Below are positions 8,120 through 15,940 of a DNA stretch of 64,000 nt, in pieces. A program made the translations under genes and the position numbers. The notes beneath the pieces are model-generated. The model was not told where the DNA came from, did not search any database, and worked only from the letters and a program-made list of their open reading frames with translations. The DNA comes from Saccharopolyspora kobensis (lineage in GTDB: Bacteria; Actinomycetota; Actinomycetes; Mycobacteriales; Pseudonocardiaceae): positions 372,001 through 436,000 of the forward strand of contig NZ_FNVB01000009.1 of the NCBI RefSeq assembly GCF_900108315.1. The letters are read 5' to 3'. Each line of letters opens with the position of its first letter. The stretch's first letter is position 1.

Positions 8120-8989
8120 TCAGCGGATTCGGAGGGCGGAACGCGCGGCTCTGACGGCTTGGGCGGCGTAGCCGGTGCCGAAGAGGACGGCGTGCACCAG
8201 GAGCGGGAACAGCTGGTGGAGGGCTATGCGGTCGCGCCAGCCTTCCGCGAGGGGGCGGTTCTCCTCGTAGGCGGCCACGATGCGGTCCAGGTGCGGGCAG
8301 CCGAACAGGTGCAGCATCGCGAGGTCGGTCTCGCGGTGACCGCCGTGCGCCGCCGGGTCGATCAGCCAGGCCCGGTCGTTCCCCCAGTGCACGTTGCCGC
8401 TCCACAGGTCGCCGTGCAGCCGGGCGGGCGGTTCGGCCGGACCGGCCAGCCGGTCGATGTCCGCGCAGACCTGCGAGATCACCGAGCCGTCGGCGGTGCT
8501 CAGCACACCGGAGTCCACGGCCTTCCGCAGGTAGGGCTCGATTCGGTGCGTCGCGTAGAAGGCGGGCCAGTCGGGCGCGGTTTCGTTGCGCATCGGGGCG
8601 AGGCCGATCCAGGCGTCGACCGGGCCGTCCGGTGGCGCGGCGCCGAACGCCGGTGCCCCGGCCGCGTGCAGGTCGGCGAGCCCGCGGCCCAGCTGCTCGG
8701 CCGCTGCCGCGGTGGGCGCGGCTTCCGCGATGTGCTCGGTGACCAGCCAGCGCTCGGAGTGCCCGAGCACCTCGGGCACCGCGACCGAGCCGGGCTCGGC
8801 GAGCCAGCGCAGGGACGCGGCTTCGGCCGCGATCGCGCCCGGCATCGACTCCGGCGCGGTCTTGGCGAACACCACCGCGCCGTCGTCGAGGGACACCGCG
8901 AACGCCGCCGCGGTATCCCCGCCGCTGAGCTGCTGCACGTCGACGGGAGTGCGGCCGGTGAGGTCCGCCACCGCTGAGCGGGCCGTCAC
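8120..8989 (-). CDS. Fructosamine kinase family protein
   Basis: 289 residues. Fructosamine-3-kinase-type enzymes phosphorylate ketosamines (Amadori products) on proteins or small amines as a deglycation step. Kinase-fold motifs seen: GGDTAAAFAVSL (nucleotide loop), VVFAKTAPE (Lys), LHGDLWSGNVHWG with the catalytic Asp-Asn pair, and LIDPAAHGGHRETDLAML (metal-binding Asp). The GTG start at 8989 overlaps the stop of the preceding phosphatase gene as GTGA. Linkage to a low-molecular-weight phosphatase is a common actinobacterial arrangement and suggests linked chemistry on phosphorylated fructosamines or protein phosphates. Confidence 0.88.
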   Translation of the reverse strand: MTARSAVADLTGRTPVDVQQLSGGDTAAAFAVSLDDGAVVFAKTAPESMPGAIAAEAASLRWLAEPGSVAVPEVLGHSERWLVTEHIAEAAPTAAAAEQLGRGLADLHAAGAPAFGAAPPDGPVDAWIGLAPMRNETAPDWPAFYATHRIEPYLRKAVDSGVLSTADGSVISQVCADIDRLAGPAEPPARLHGDLWSGNVHWGNDRAWLIDPAAHGGHRETDLAMLHLFGCPHLDRIVAAYEENRPLAEGWRDRIALHQLFPLLVHAVLFGTGYAAQAVRAARSALRIR

Positions 8990-9444
8990 AGCCGCTCGCG
9001 AACCCAGTCGAGCAGCCCCGGCGTCGCGGCCTCGACCATGGCCAGCACGTCCTCGAAGCCGTTCGGGCCGCCGTAGTACGGGTCGGGCACCTCGGCGCCC
9101 TCCTCGGAACCCGGATCGAAGGAGCGCATCAGGCGAACCTTGGACGGGTCGTCGGCGAGGCGGCGCACCGCGCTCAGGTGCCCGGCGTCCATCGCCACCA
9201 GCAGATCGGCGTCCAGGTGGCGGTCGTCGATCTGCGCGGCGACGTGCTCGGTCGGGTAGCCGTGGTCCGCCAGGACCTTCCCGGTCCGGGGATCGGCAGG
9301 CTCTCCGACGTGCCACGGACCGGTCCCGGCGCTGGAGACCTCGACCTGCCCGTCCAGCCCGGCCCGGCGCAGCTGTTCCTGGAACACCAGCGCGGCCATC
9401 GGGGACCGGCAGATGTTGCCGCTGCAGATGAAGGAGATGTGCAC
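8986..9444 (-). CDS. ptpA: Low-molecular-weight protein-tyrosine phosphatase (PtpA-like)
   Basis: 152 residues, normal family length. The P-loop CSGNICRSPMA (family CX5RS, usually near residue 10) and the general-acid loop DPYYGG (as in ...VPDPYYGGPNGFEDV) are intact, so the enzyme should be catalytically competent on phosphotyrosine proteins. Its stop overlaps the start of the fructosamine kinase gene (GTGA). In M. tuberculosis ptpA also lies next to SURF1 and cobD, supporting the symbol, but no adjacent PtkA homologue is visible here. Confidence 0.9.
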   Translation of the reverse strand: MHISFICSGNICRSPMAALVFQEQLRRAGLDGQVEVSSAGTGPWHVGEPADPRTGKVLADHGYPTEHVAAQIDDRHLDADLLVAMDAGHLSAVRRLADDPSKVRLMRSFDPGSEEGAEVPDPYYGGPNGFEDVLAMVEAATPGLLDWVRERL

Positions 9445-9531
9445 GTGCGGAAGCTCCGATCAGCGCGATTGGGTGCCAGGGCCATTTCTACCAGGCATTA
9501 CGACGCTCGCGAGTACGCGTCGGCGCTCTAG

Positions 9532-9693
9532 TCCGGGGGCGCTGGGGCAGCGGCCAACGCTGACGTCCCCGGCCTCGCCTACTCGCCGGGTGTCTACCTC
9601 GCCAGACCGATCGACGTGCTCTCCGCGGGATTCACGTCCGGCACCCAGATGACGGACGAGAGCGGCAACGCCGTGGCGGAGGAGAACGAATAG
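9532..9693 (+). pseudogene. Possible C-terminal gene remnant ahead of a terminator
   Basis: An open stretch without a start codon reads DVPGLAYSPGVYLARPIDV and ends TDESGNAVAEENE before a TAG at 9691. An in-frame TAG at 9529 closes it upstream. The coherent sequence and the strong hairpin directly after it suggest the tail of a lost or frameshifted plus-strand gene. No family was recognised. The rest of the 9445-9847 gap shows nothing convincing. Confidence 0.3.
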
Positions 9694-9699
9694 CGAGGC

Positions 9700-9730
9700 G
9701 AGAACGGCCCCGGGGACGGGGCCGTTTCTC
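9700..9730 (+). terminator. Rho-independent-type terminator
   Basis: GAGAACGGCCCC at 9700-9711 pairs with GGGGCCGTTTCTC at 9718-9730 (one bulged T); TTTCTCTTCTCCCC forms a pyrimidine-rich end. It follows the remnant above, with no intact plus-strand gene upstream. Confidence 0.65.
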
Positions 9731-9847
9731 TTCTCCCCATCCCGGACCGGAAGGAATTCGTTCTTCTGCGGAGCCGTCCCCGAGCGCGGGTTGCCGTCCT
9801 CGGGGCGGCCGCTGGGAACGCGTCGGGTGGTGGATCGTCCGCGGAGT

Positions 9848-11248
9848 TCACGTGCCCACGGCACGGGCGAGCCCGGTCAACCGGGCGATGATCACCACGA
9901 CACCGCCGAGGGCCGCGGTGACCAGTAGCACGGTGAACGTCGGGTAGAGGTAGGGCACTTGGATCAGGGCGACGTCGCGGCCCCGGTAGAGGGCTCCGAC
10001 GATCCGGTTGATCGATGCGCACAGCACGGCCGGGACCAGCAGAGGCAGCAAGCGCAGCGCGGTGCTGATGCGTCCCGCTCGGCTGGCCGCCCACCGGCGT
10101 GCTCGCACCGCACCGCGCGTGGCCAGCAGCGCTGCGGCGATGGCCAGCCCGAGCAGCACGGCGTCGATGGCGGGCGCAGCGCTGCTCGGAGGCCGCGTCG
10201 GCTGGCCGGTCACCAGTGCGATGAGCTCGTCGGCGAGCGCGGCCGCATCGCCGTGGGCGAGCCCGGTGTTGCTCATCACCGCGATCCCGTACCCGGAATC
10301 CGGCAGCAGCGCCTGGTAGGCGGTCGAGGTGAACAGGTCGCCGCTGTGCGAGATCAGCCGCTCACCGGACTCGGTGATGCCGACCGACCAGCCGAGCGCG
10401 TAGGACCCGGATTCCGGTGACGGCGTGTGCGCCTCGGTGATGGTCGCCGCGGAGGCGATCGGCGCCCGGCCGGGGTTGTTCTGCGCGATCAGCCACGCCG
10501 CCATGTCGTGCGCAGTGCTGAGCACTCCGCCCGAGCCGCCGCCGAACGCCGGTGGTTCGGGCACCGCGATGGCGCCGCCGAGGACCAGCAGGTGGCCGCG
10601 CGCGCTCGACGGCAGCTCGTCGGCTGTGTCGATGGCGCGGCTGTCGGCCATGCCGAGCGGCCCGAACACGTGCCGCTGCAGGTAGTCGTCGAAGGGCAGG
10701 CCGCTGACCACCTCGACCAGTCGGGCGGCGACCTGGTAGTTCGGGTTGTGGTACTCCCACCGCTCGCCCGGCTCGGCGACCAGCGTCGCCGAGCGCATGC
10801 TCGCCACCGCCTCCGCCAGCGAGCCCGGCTGCGGCCGGGTGAACGGGTGGACCGTCGAGTCCGACAGCCCGGAGGTCTGGTCGAGCAGCTGGTGCACCGT
10901 GATGCGGTCGGCGCGCGGATCGGCGAGCCGGAACTCGGGCAGGTGGGCGCGCACCGGCCCGTCGAGCTCCAGCCGGCCGGATTCCGCGAGCTGGAGCACG
11001 GCCAGCGCGGTGAAGGACTTGCTGACCGAGGCCACCGCCATCGGCGTGCGCTCGGTGATCGGCTCGCCATCGGGAGTCCGGCCGTAGCCGGCGGTGTGCA
11101 GCACCTCGGTGCCCCGGGTGACGGTGACCGCCGCGCCGGGCAGGCCGGTGCTCCGGAGGTACTCCTCGACGGTGGCGTCGATGTCGGCCGGTGCGGGTGG
11201 GAGCGGTGCGGCGAGGGCGAGCGCCGCTACGAGCGTTCGGAAGATCAC
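9848..11248 (-). CDS. Serine hydrolase, beta-lactamase class C/PBP4* family, membrane-anchored
   Basis: 466 residues. A signal-peptide-like start (VIFRTLVAALALA) leads into a PF00144 domain with SVSK (SxxK nucleophile), YHN (YxN) and HSG in place of the KTG triad. These are the features of D-alanyl-D-alanine peptidase/esterase-type penicillin-recognising enzymes rather than classical AmpC. After about residue 370, three hydrophobic segments form a C-terminal membrane domain, so the catalytic domain should lie outside the cell. The gene diverges from a two-component system, and the shared 110-bp spacer holds an 18-bp palindrome. The GTG at 11248 is chosen because it begins the signal peptide; longer upstream frame is antisense to the kinase. 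Confidence 0.85.
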   Translation of the reverse strand: MIFRTLVAALALAAPLPPAPADIDATVEEYLRSTGLPGAAVTVTRGTEVLHTAGYGRTPDGEPITERTPMAVASVSKSFTALAVLQLAESGRLELDGPVRAHLPEFRLADPRADRITVHQLLDQTSGLSDSTVHPFTRPQPGSLAEAVASMRSATLVAEPGERWEYHNPNYQVAARLVEVVSGLPFDDYLQRHVFGPLGMADSRAIDTADELPSSARGHLLVLGGAIAVPEPPAFGGGSGGVLSTAHDMAAWLIAQNNPGRAPIASAATITEAHTPSPESGSYALGWSVGITESGERLISHSGDLFTSTAYQALLPDSGYGIAVMSNTGLAHGDAAALADELIALVTGQPTRPPSSAAPAIDAVLLGLAIAAALLATRGAVRARRWAASRAGRISTALRLLPLLVPAVLCASINRIVGALYRGRDVALIQVPYLYPTFTVLLVTAALGGVVVIIARLTGLARAVGT

Positions 11249-11307
11249 GCGCCCAGTCTTGGCCGGAACCCCGTGCGTCCACATCGGACCGCAGGGCGAA
11301 AGCCAAG

Positions 11308-11325
11308 ATCGGACCGTGGTCCGAT
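11308..11325. promoter_or_regulatory. Candidate operator between the beta-lactamase-family gene and the sensor kinase
   Basis: ATCGGACCGTGGTCCGAT, a palindrome with perfect 8-bp arms and a 2-base centre; a half copy (CATCGGACCGCA) lies at 11282-11293. It is 22 bp before the kinase -10 box and 60 bp from the hydrolase start. Likely target of the LuxR/NarL-type regulator encoded downstream; inference from position. Confidence 0.5.
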
Positions 11326-11358
11326 GGCGGGCCGGTCCCAGCTGGATATCGTGCCGTG

Positions 11359-12444
11359 GTGCGCAGAATCCGGCAGACCGCGTTGGACGCCTCGGTGGCG
11401 GTCGTGCTGGTCGTCGTCGAGGGCCTGCGCACGCCCGGCGCGCTCGGGTGGATCTCGGCCGCCGTGCTCTGCGCGCCGCTGCTGGCCCGCCGCTGTCGGC
11501 CGAACGCGGTCCTCGCGGGTGTCGTGCTGCTGGGCGCCGGAGCCGTCGTCGCCGGAGTCGCCGACGAGATCGCCGCGGTGGTGATCGCGCTCGCCGTCCA
11601 CCCGGCTGCGAGGACCATCTCGGCGCTGGTGGGTGCGCTGGCCGGGATCGCCGCCGCCGGGCTCCTGGTCGTCGCGGTGCCGGGTCTCCCGCTCGTCGCG
11701 CCGCAGGCCGGGGCGGAGTCGTTCGAGACGACACCGATCACCGTGTTCGCCTTCAACGCGGTGCTGATCAGCGGCTCGTGGGCGCTCGGCCGCTTGGTGC
11801 GGGCGCGGCGCGAGCAGGCCGCGCAGCTCGTCGAGCTGCGGGAGCGGCAGGCCGCGACCGAGGAGCGGCTGCGCATCGCCAGGGACGTCCACGACGTCGT
11901 CGGGCACAGCCTCGGCGTGATCGCGATGAAGGCCGCGGTCGCCAACCACCTGGTGGACAGCCACCCGGCGGCGGGACGCGAGGCGCTGGGCACGATCGAG
12001 CGGGTCAGCCGGGAGGCGCTCGACGAGATCAGGGCGGTGCTCGGTGCGCTTCGCGATCGACCGGAGGAGGTCGAGTTCGACCGCCTGGTGGCCGACGTGC
12101 GGTCCGCCGGTGTGGACGTCGTGCTCGACCGGGCGGATCTGTCGGCGGTGCCGCAGGACGTGCGCAGCTCGGCGCACCGCATCGCGCAGGAAGCGCTGAC
12201 CAACGTGCTGCGCCACGCCGGTGCGACCCGCTGCTCGCTCGGCCTGGCGGTGGTGCCCGGTGCGCTGAGCGTGTCCGTCGTCGACGACGGGAACGGGACC
12301 GGAACGGCGACGCCGGGCCACGGCCTGCGCGGGATGCGGGAACGGGTCGCGCTGCACGGCGGGACGATCAGCGCTGGCCCAGAGCCCGGCGGCGGGTTCG
12401 CCGTGCGCGCCCGGCTGCCGTTCGCGGAGGCTTCCGATGGCTGA
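11359..12444 (+). CDS. Two-component sensor histidine kinase (HisKA_3/NarX-like)
   Basis: 361 residues. Four to five hydrophobic segments in the first 130 residues form a membrane sensor with little extracytoplasmic sequence. Next comes a coiled linker (REQAAQLVELRERQAATEERLRIARDVHDVVGHSL) with the phospho-accepting His in the DVHDVVGHSLG H-box, then an HATPase domain with EALTNVLRHAGA (N box) and GHGLRGMRERV (G box). Two GTG codons lie at 11356 and 11359; TATCGT at 11347-11352 ends six bases before the second, so a leaderless message starting at 11359 is most likely. Overlaps the response regulator by 8 bp. Confidence 0.9.
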   Translation: MRRIRQTALDASVAVVLVVVEGLRTPGALGWISAAVLCAPLLARRCRPNAVLAGVVLLGAGAVVAGVADEIAAVVIALAVHPAARTISALVGALAGIAAAGLLVVAVPGLPLVAPQAGAESFETTPITVFAFNAVLISGSWALGRLVRARREQAAQLVELRERQAATEERLRIARDVHDVVGHSLGVIAMKAAVANHLVDSHPAAGREALGTIERVSREALDEIRAVLGALRDRPEEVEFDRLVADVRSAGVDVVLDRADLSAVPQDVRSSAHRIAQEALTNVLRHAGATRCSLGLAVVPGALSVSVVDDGNGTGTATPGHGLRGMRERVALHGGTISAGPEPGGGFAVRARLPFAEASDG

Positions 12445-13102
12445 CCCGATCCGCGTGCTGCTGGCCGACGACGAGGCGTTGCTGCGCAGCACGCTCCGCC
12501 TGCTGATCGACGCCACCCCGGGCATGGCCGTGGTGGCGGAGGAGGCCACCGGTGCCGCCGCCGTGCGGGAGGCAGCGGTCGCGGAACCGGACCTCGTCCT
12601 GATGGACGTGCGGATGCCGGAGCTGGACGGGATCACCGCCACGGCGCGGATCACCGCGCGCTCGCCCGCGCCCCGCGTGCTGGTCCTCACCACCTTCGAC
12701 CTCGACGACTACGTCTACCGGGCGCTGCACGCCGGAGCCAGCGGCTTCCTGCTCAAGGACGTCCCGCCCGCTCAGCTGCTGGAGGCGATGCGCGTGGTCG
12801 CGGCCGGGGACGCGCTGCTAGCACCGAGCGCGACTCGCCGGCTCATCGCGGAGTACACGCGCGTGTCGGCGGCGGTGCGCGCCGTGCCGCGCCGGGAACT
12901 CGACATGCTCACACCCCGCGAGCGGGAGGTCCTGGCGCTGATCACGCGCGGCTTGTCGAACACCGAGATCGAGCAGTCCCTGCACCTGAGCCGCAGCACG
13001 GTCAAGACCCACATCGGCCGCCTGATGAGCAAGCTCGCGGCCCGCGACCGCGCCCAACTGGTGATCGCGGGCTACGAGTCAGGCCTGGCCGACCGCCCCT
13101 GA
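12437..13102 (+). CDS. NarL/LuxR-family response regulator
   Basis: 221 residues. Receiver domain (1-120) with acidic pocket LLADDEALLR, phospho-accepting Asp in LVLMDVRMPELDG, the TTF switch Thr and the conserved Lys in GFLLKD. The C-terminal LuxR HTH (about 155-215) reads LTPREREVLALITRGLSNTEI with the STVKTHIGRLMSKL recognition helix. The ATG lies inside the kinase end (8-bp overlap), so the two are translated together. The divergent hydrolase gene is the obvious candidate target. Confidence 0.93.
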   Translation: MADPIRVLLADDEALLRSTLRLLIDATPGMAVVAEEATGAAAVREAAVAEPDLVLMDVRMPELDGITATARITARSPAPRVLVLTTFDLDDYVYRALHAGASGFLLKDVPPAQLLEAMRVVAAGDALLAPSATRRLIAEYTRVSAAVRAVPRRELDMLTPREREVLALITRGLSNTEIEQSLHLSRSTVKTHIGRLMSKLAARDRAQLVIAGYESGLADRP

Positions 13103-13149
13103 GCACCCTGGCCCGTCCCGGCAGAGTCTCCGTTTCCGCTGTTCAGAGG

Positions 13150-13193
13150 CCGTGAGTGTTTTGAGGTGTCATAGCACCCCAAAGCACTCACGG
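13150..13193. repeat. GTGAGTG-type hairpin repeat
   Basis: Arms starting CCGTGAGTGTTTTGAGGTG (13150-13168) and ending CACTCACGG (13193) pair over 19 bp with two imperfections around a TCATAG loop. It lies after the response regulator and before cobC on the same strand. Hairpins of this GTGAGTG...CACTCAC form are, as I recall, frequent between genes in Pseudonocardiales; it may act as a terminator. Confidence 0.65.
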
Positions 13194-13300
13194 GACGCTA
13201 CCTGCGGAAACTCCGGAGCATGTCGTCGGAGCGGGTGCGGAGCGCGGACGCGGCGGCTTGCCTCGACGGGGACGATTTCGCGCTGGTTAGACTTCCGGCG

Positions 13301-14350
13301 ATGAGCAGCGGGCACGAACGGGATTTGTTGCGCCACCACGGCGATGTGGACGCCGAGAACGGACTGCTCGACTTCGCGGTCAACGTCCGGCTGGACCGCC
13401 CGCCGACGTGGCTCCGCCAGCGCCTCGCGGCGGCCCTGGACGGCTTGGGCCGCTACCCGTCGGCCGCCGACGACCTCGCCGCTCGCGCGGCCGCCGCCGC
13501 CCGCCACGGTCGCGACGCCGACGAGGTGCTGGTGCTCGCGGGCGCGGCCGAGGGCTTCGCGCTCCTGCCGTCGCTGCGCCCCCGGTCGGCCGCGCTCGTG
13601 CACCCGTCGTTCACCGAGCCGGAGCTGGCGCTGCGCACCGCCGGTGTCGAGGTCACCCGGGTCCAGCTGGACCCGGCCGACGGCTACCGGCTGGACGCCG
13701 ACGCCGTGCCGGAGCAGGCCGACATGGTGGTGCTCGGCAACCCGACCAACCCGACGTCCGTGCTGCACCCGGCGACCGAGATCAAGCGGCTGCTGCGGCC
13801 GGGCCGGATCGTGGTCGTCGACGAGGCGTTCAGCGACACCGTGCCCGGCGAGCCGGAGTCGCTGGCGGGCTGCCGGGAGCCGGGTCTGCTGGTGCTGCGC
13901 AGCCTGACCAAGATGTGGGCGCTGCCCGGCTTGCGCGCGGGCTACGCGCTCGGTGCGCCGGAACTGCTCGCCGAGCTCGGCCGGACCCGCCCGCACTGGC
14001 CGGTCAACTCGCTGGTGCTGGAGGCGGTCGTCGCCTGCTGCGAGCCGCCCGCGCTGGAAGAGTCCGAGCGGGCCGCGGCGGAGTTCGAGGAGCACCGGGC
14101 CGGGCTGGTGGCCGAGCTGGCCGCGATCCCGGGCCTGCACGTCGCCCTGCCCGCGCGGGCGCCGTTCCTGCTGCTGCGGGTGGACGGCGGTGAGCAGGTC
14201 CGGGCGGAGCTGCGGGCGCGGGGAGTGGCCGTCCGGCGCGGCGACACCTTCCCCGGCCTGAGCGACGGCCACATCCGGGTCGCGGTGCGCGATCCGGAGC
14301 AGAACGCCTTGCTGGTCAAGGCTTTTCGCGATGTTCTGGGATGGGGGTGA
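13301..14350 (+). CDS. cobC: CobC-like PLP-dependent aminotransferase (Rv2231c type)
   Basis: 349 residues, fold-type I aminotransferase of the histidinol-phosphate aminotransferase / threonine-phosphate decarboxylase group. The PLP lysine is in SLTKMWALPGLRAGYA, the ring-stacking region is NPTNPTSVL, and the cofactor Asp is in VVVDEAFSDT. In cobalamin synthesis the family makes the aminopropanol arm used by CobD. TAGACT at 13288-13293 ends seven bases before the ATG, so the message is probably leaderless; the 27 extra upstream codons are then untranslated. First of four closely packed genes; M. tuberculosis has the same set. An alternative role as a general aminotransferase cannot be excluded. 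Confidence 0.85.
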   Translation: MSSGHERDLLRHHGDVDAENGLLDFAVNVRLDRPPTWLRQRLAAALDGLGRYPSAADDLAARAAAAARHGRDADEVLVLAGAAEGFALLPSLRPRSAALVHPSFTEPELALRTAGVEVTRVQLDPADGYRLDADAVPEQADMVVLGNPTNPTSVLHPATEIKRLLRPGRIVVVDEAFSDTVPGEPESLAGCREPGLLVLRSLTKMWALPGLRAGYALGAPELLAELGRTRPHWPVNSLVLEAVVACCEPPALEESERAAAEFEEHRAGLVAELAAIPGLHVALPARAPFLLLRVDGGEQVRAELRARGVAVRRGDTFPGLSDGHIRVAVRDPEQNALLVKAFRDVLGWG

Positions 14351-14354
14351 ACCG

Positions 14355-15212
14355 GTGGCGGTTCGGATTCGTGATGTGATCGAGGCGCTCGAGGTGGCCT
14401 ACCCGGCCGACCTGGCGGAGAGCTGGGACGCGATCGGGCTGGCCTGCGGCGACCCGGAGGCGGTGGTGCAGCGGGTGCTGTTCTGCGTCGACCCGGTCGA
14501 GGTCACTGTGGACGAAGCGGTGGATTTCGGCGCACAGCTGGTGGTTTCGCACCACCCGCTGATGCTGCGCGGCGTGCACGGCGTGCCCGCCGACGATCCC
14601 AAGGGGCGCATCGTGCACCGGCTGATCCGCGCGGGCATCGGCCTCTACACCGCGCACACCAACGCCGACAGCGCGGTGCAGGGCGTGTCGGACGCGCTGG
14701 CCGCGGCGATCGGCCTGACCGTGACCGGCCCGCTGGCTCCGCACGCCGAAGGCGCGCGCACCGGGCTGGGCCGGATCGGCGAGCTGCCCGCGGCCGAGCC
14801 GTTCCGCGACTTCGTCGCGCGCGTGGCGCACAACCTGCCGACCACGGCCTGGGGCGTGCGCGGGGCCGGCGACCCGGAGCGCCCGATCCGCACCGTGGCG
14901 GTGTGCGGCGGCGCGGGCGACTCGTACCTGGCCACCGCCGCGGCGGCCGGCGTCGACGCCTACGTGACCGCTGACCTGCGGCACCACCCGGCCGGTGAGC
15001 ACATCGCGCGCGCCGGTGTGCCGGGCACCGACGTGCCCGCGCTGGTGGACGTGGCGCACTGGGCCAGCGAGTGGCCGTGGTGCCAGCAGGCCGCGGACAT
15101 CGTGGCCGCCGCGCTGCCGGATACAGTCGAAGTCCTCGTTTCCACCCGCCGAACCGATCCGTGGACGCTCCACGCCGGTGCGGCATCAGACCCAGGGAGG
15201 GCGCTGGCGTGA
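14355..15212 (+). CDS. Nif3/DUF34 family dinuclear-metal protein (Rv2230c type)
   Basis: 285 residues. Nif3-like proteins form toroidal hexamers and bind two metals; a GTP cyclohydrolase 1 type 2 function has been proposed but is not settled. Metal-ligand motifs are visible: VVSHHPLML and AHTNADSAVQGVSDALA in the N-terminal half, and DLRHHPAGEH plus DVAHWASEW near the C-terminus. The GTG at 14355 (VAVRIRDVIEAL) aligns with the usual family start and has GGGGGT just upstream; an ATG at 14331 inside cobC is the alternative. Its end overlaps the next gene as GTGA. Confidence 0.87.
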   Translation: MAVRIRDVIEALEVAYPADLAESWDAIGLACGDPEAVVQRVLFCVDPVEVTVDEAVDFGAQLVVSHHPLMLRGVHGVPADDPKGRIVHRLIRAGIGLYTAHTNADSAVQGVSDALAAAIGLTVTGPLAPHAEGARTGLGRIGELPAAEPFRDFVARVAHNLPTTAWGVRGAGDPERPIRTVAVCGGAGDSYLATAAAAGVDAYVTADLRHHPAGEHIARAGVPGTDVPALVDVAHWASEWPWCQQAADIVAAALPDTVEVLVSTRRTDPWTLHAGAASDPGRALA

Positions 15213-15940
15213 AAGCCGACCCCGCCGTGCAACGACGGCTGCTCGATCTCGCGGACGCGGACGCGGAGCTCAACCGCGTCCAGCACCGTCGGCGGTCGCT
15301 GCCCGAGCTGGACCAGATCGGCGAGGCCGAGCGGGAGGTGCGGGCCAAGCGCGACGAGCTGGTGGTGGCCGAGACCGCGTTCAGCGACCTCGACCGCGAG
15401 GTCAAGCGGCTGGAGAACGAGGTCGAGCAGGTGCGCAAGCGGGAGCAGCGCGACCGCGACCTGATGGCCGCCGGAGCCTCGGCCAAGCAGCTGGAGGACC
15501 TGGAGCACGAGCTGCAGACCCTGGCCCGCCGCCAGGGCGTCCTGGAGGACGAGCAGCTGGAGGTCATGGAGCAGCGCGAAGCGCTGGAGACCAACGTGAC
15601 CAGGTCCCGCGAGGCGCTGACCGAGGCCGAGGAGCGGCTGACCGAGGTGCAGGAGCGCCGTGACGAAGCTCTCTCCGGGCTCGAATCCTCGGAAGCCCGG
15701 CTGCAGCGCGACCGCGACCTGATCACCAAGGCGCTCCCGGACGAACTCGTCGCGCTCTACGACCGCATCCGGTCGCGGGGCGGCGTCGCGGCCGGCCTGC
15801 TGCAGGGCTCCCGGTGCGGCGCATGCCGGATCGAGCTCGACCGCACGGCGCTGAACGAGGTGCGCGAGGCGGCCGACGACGACGTCGTCCGGTGCGAGGA
15901 GTGCGGCGCGATCCTGGTGCGCACCGGGGAGAACCGGTGA
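15209..15940 (+). CDS. Coiled-coil protein with C4-type zinc ribbon (Rv2229c / CT398 type)
   Basis: 243 residues. About 190 residues of Glu/Arg/Leu-rich coiled coil are followed by a zinc ribbon with paired cysteines (CGACRIEL and CEECGAILV) at roughly 200-238. This layout matches the C4-type zinc ribbon family found beside nif3 genes; its role is unknown, though nucleic-acid or secretion-chaperone roles have been proposed for relatives. GTG at 15209 with AGGGAGG at 15194-15200; overlaps nif3 upstream and the RNase H gene downstream, both as GTGA. The four-gene order is conserved in mycobacteria. Confidence 0.88.
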   Translation: MKADPAVQRRLLDLADADAELNRVQHRRRSLPELDQIGEAEREVRAKRDELVVAETAFSDLDREVKRLENEVEQVRKREQRDRDLMAAGASAKQLEDLEHELQTLARRQGVLEDEQLEVMEQREALETNVTRSREALTEAEERLTEVQERRDEALSGLESSEARLQRDRDLITKALPDELVALYDRIRSRGGVAAGLLQGSRCGACRIELDRTALNEVREAADDDVVRCEECGAILVRTGENR

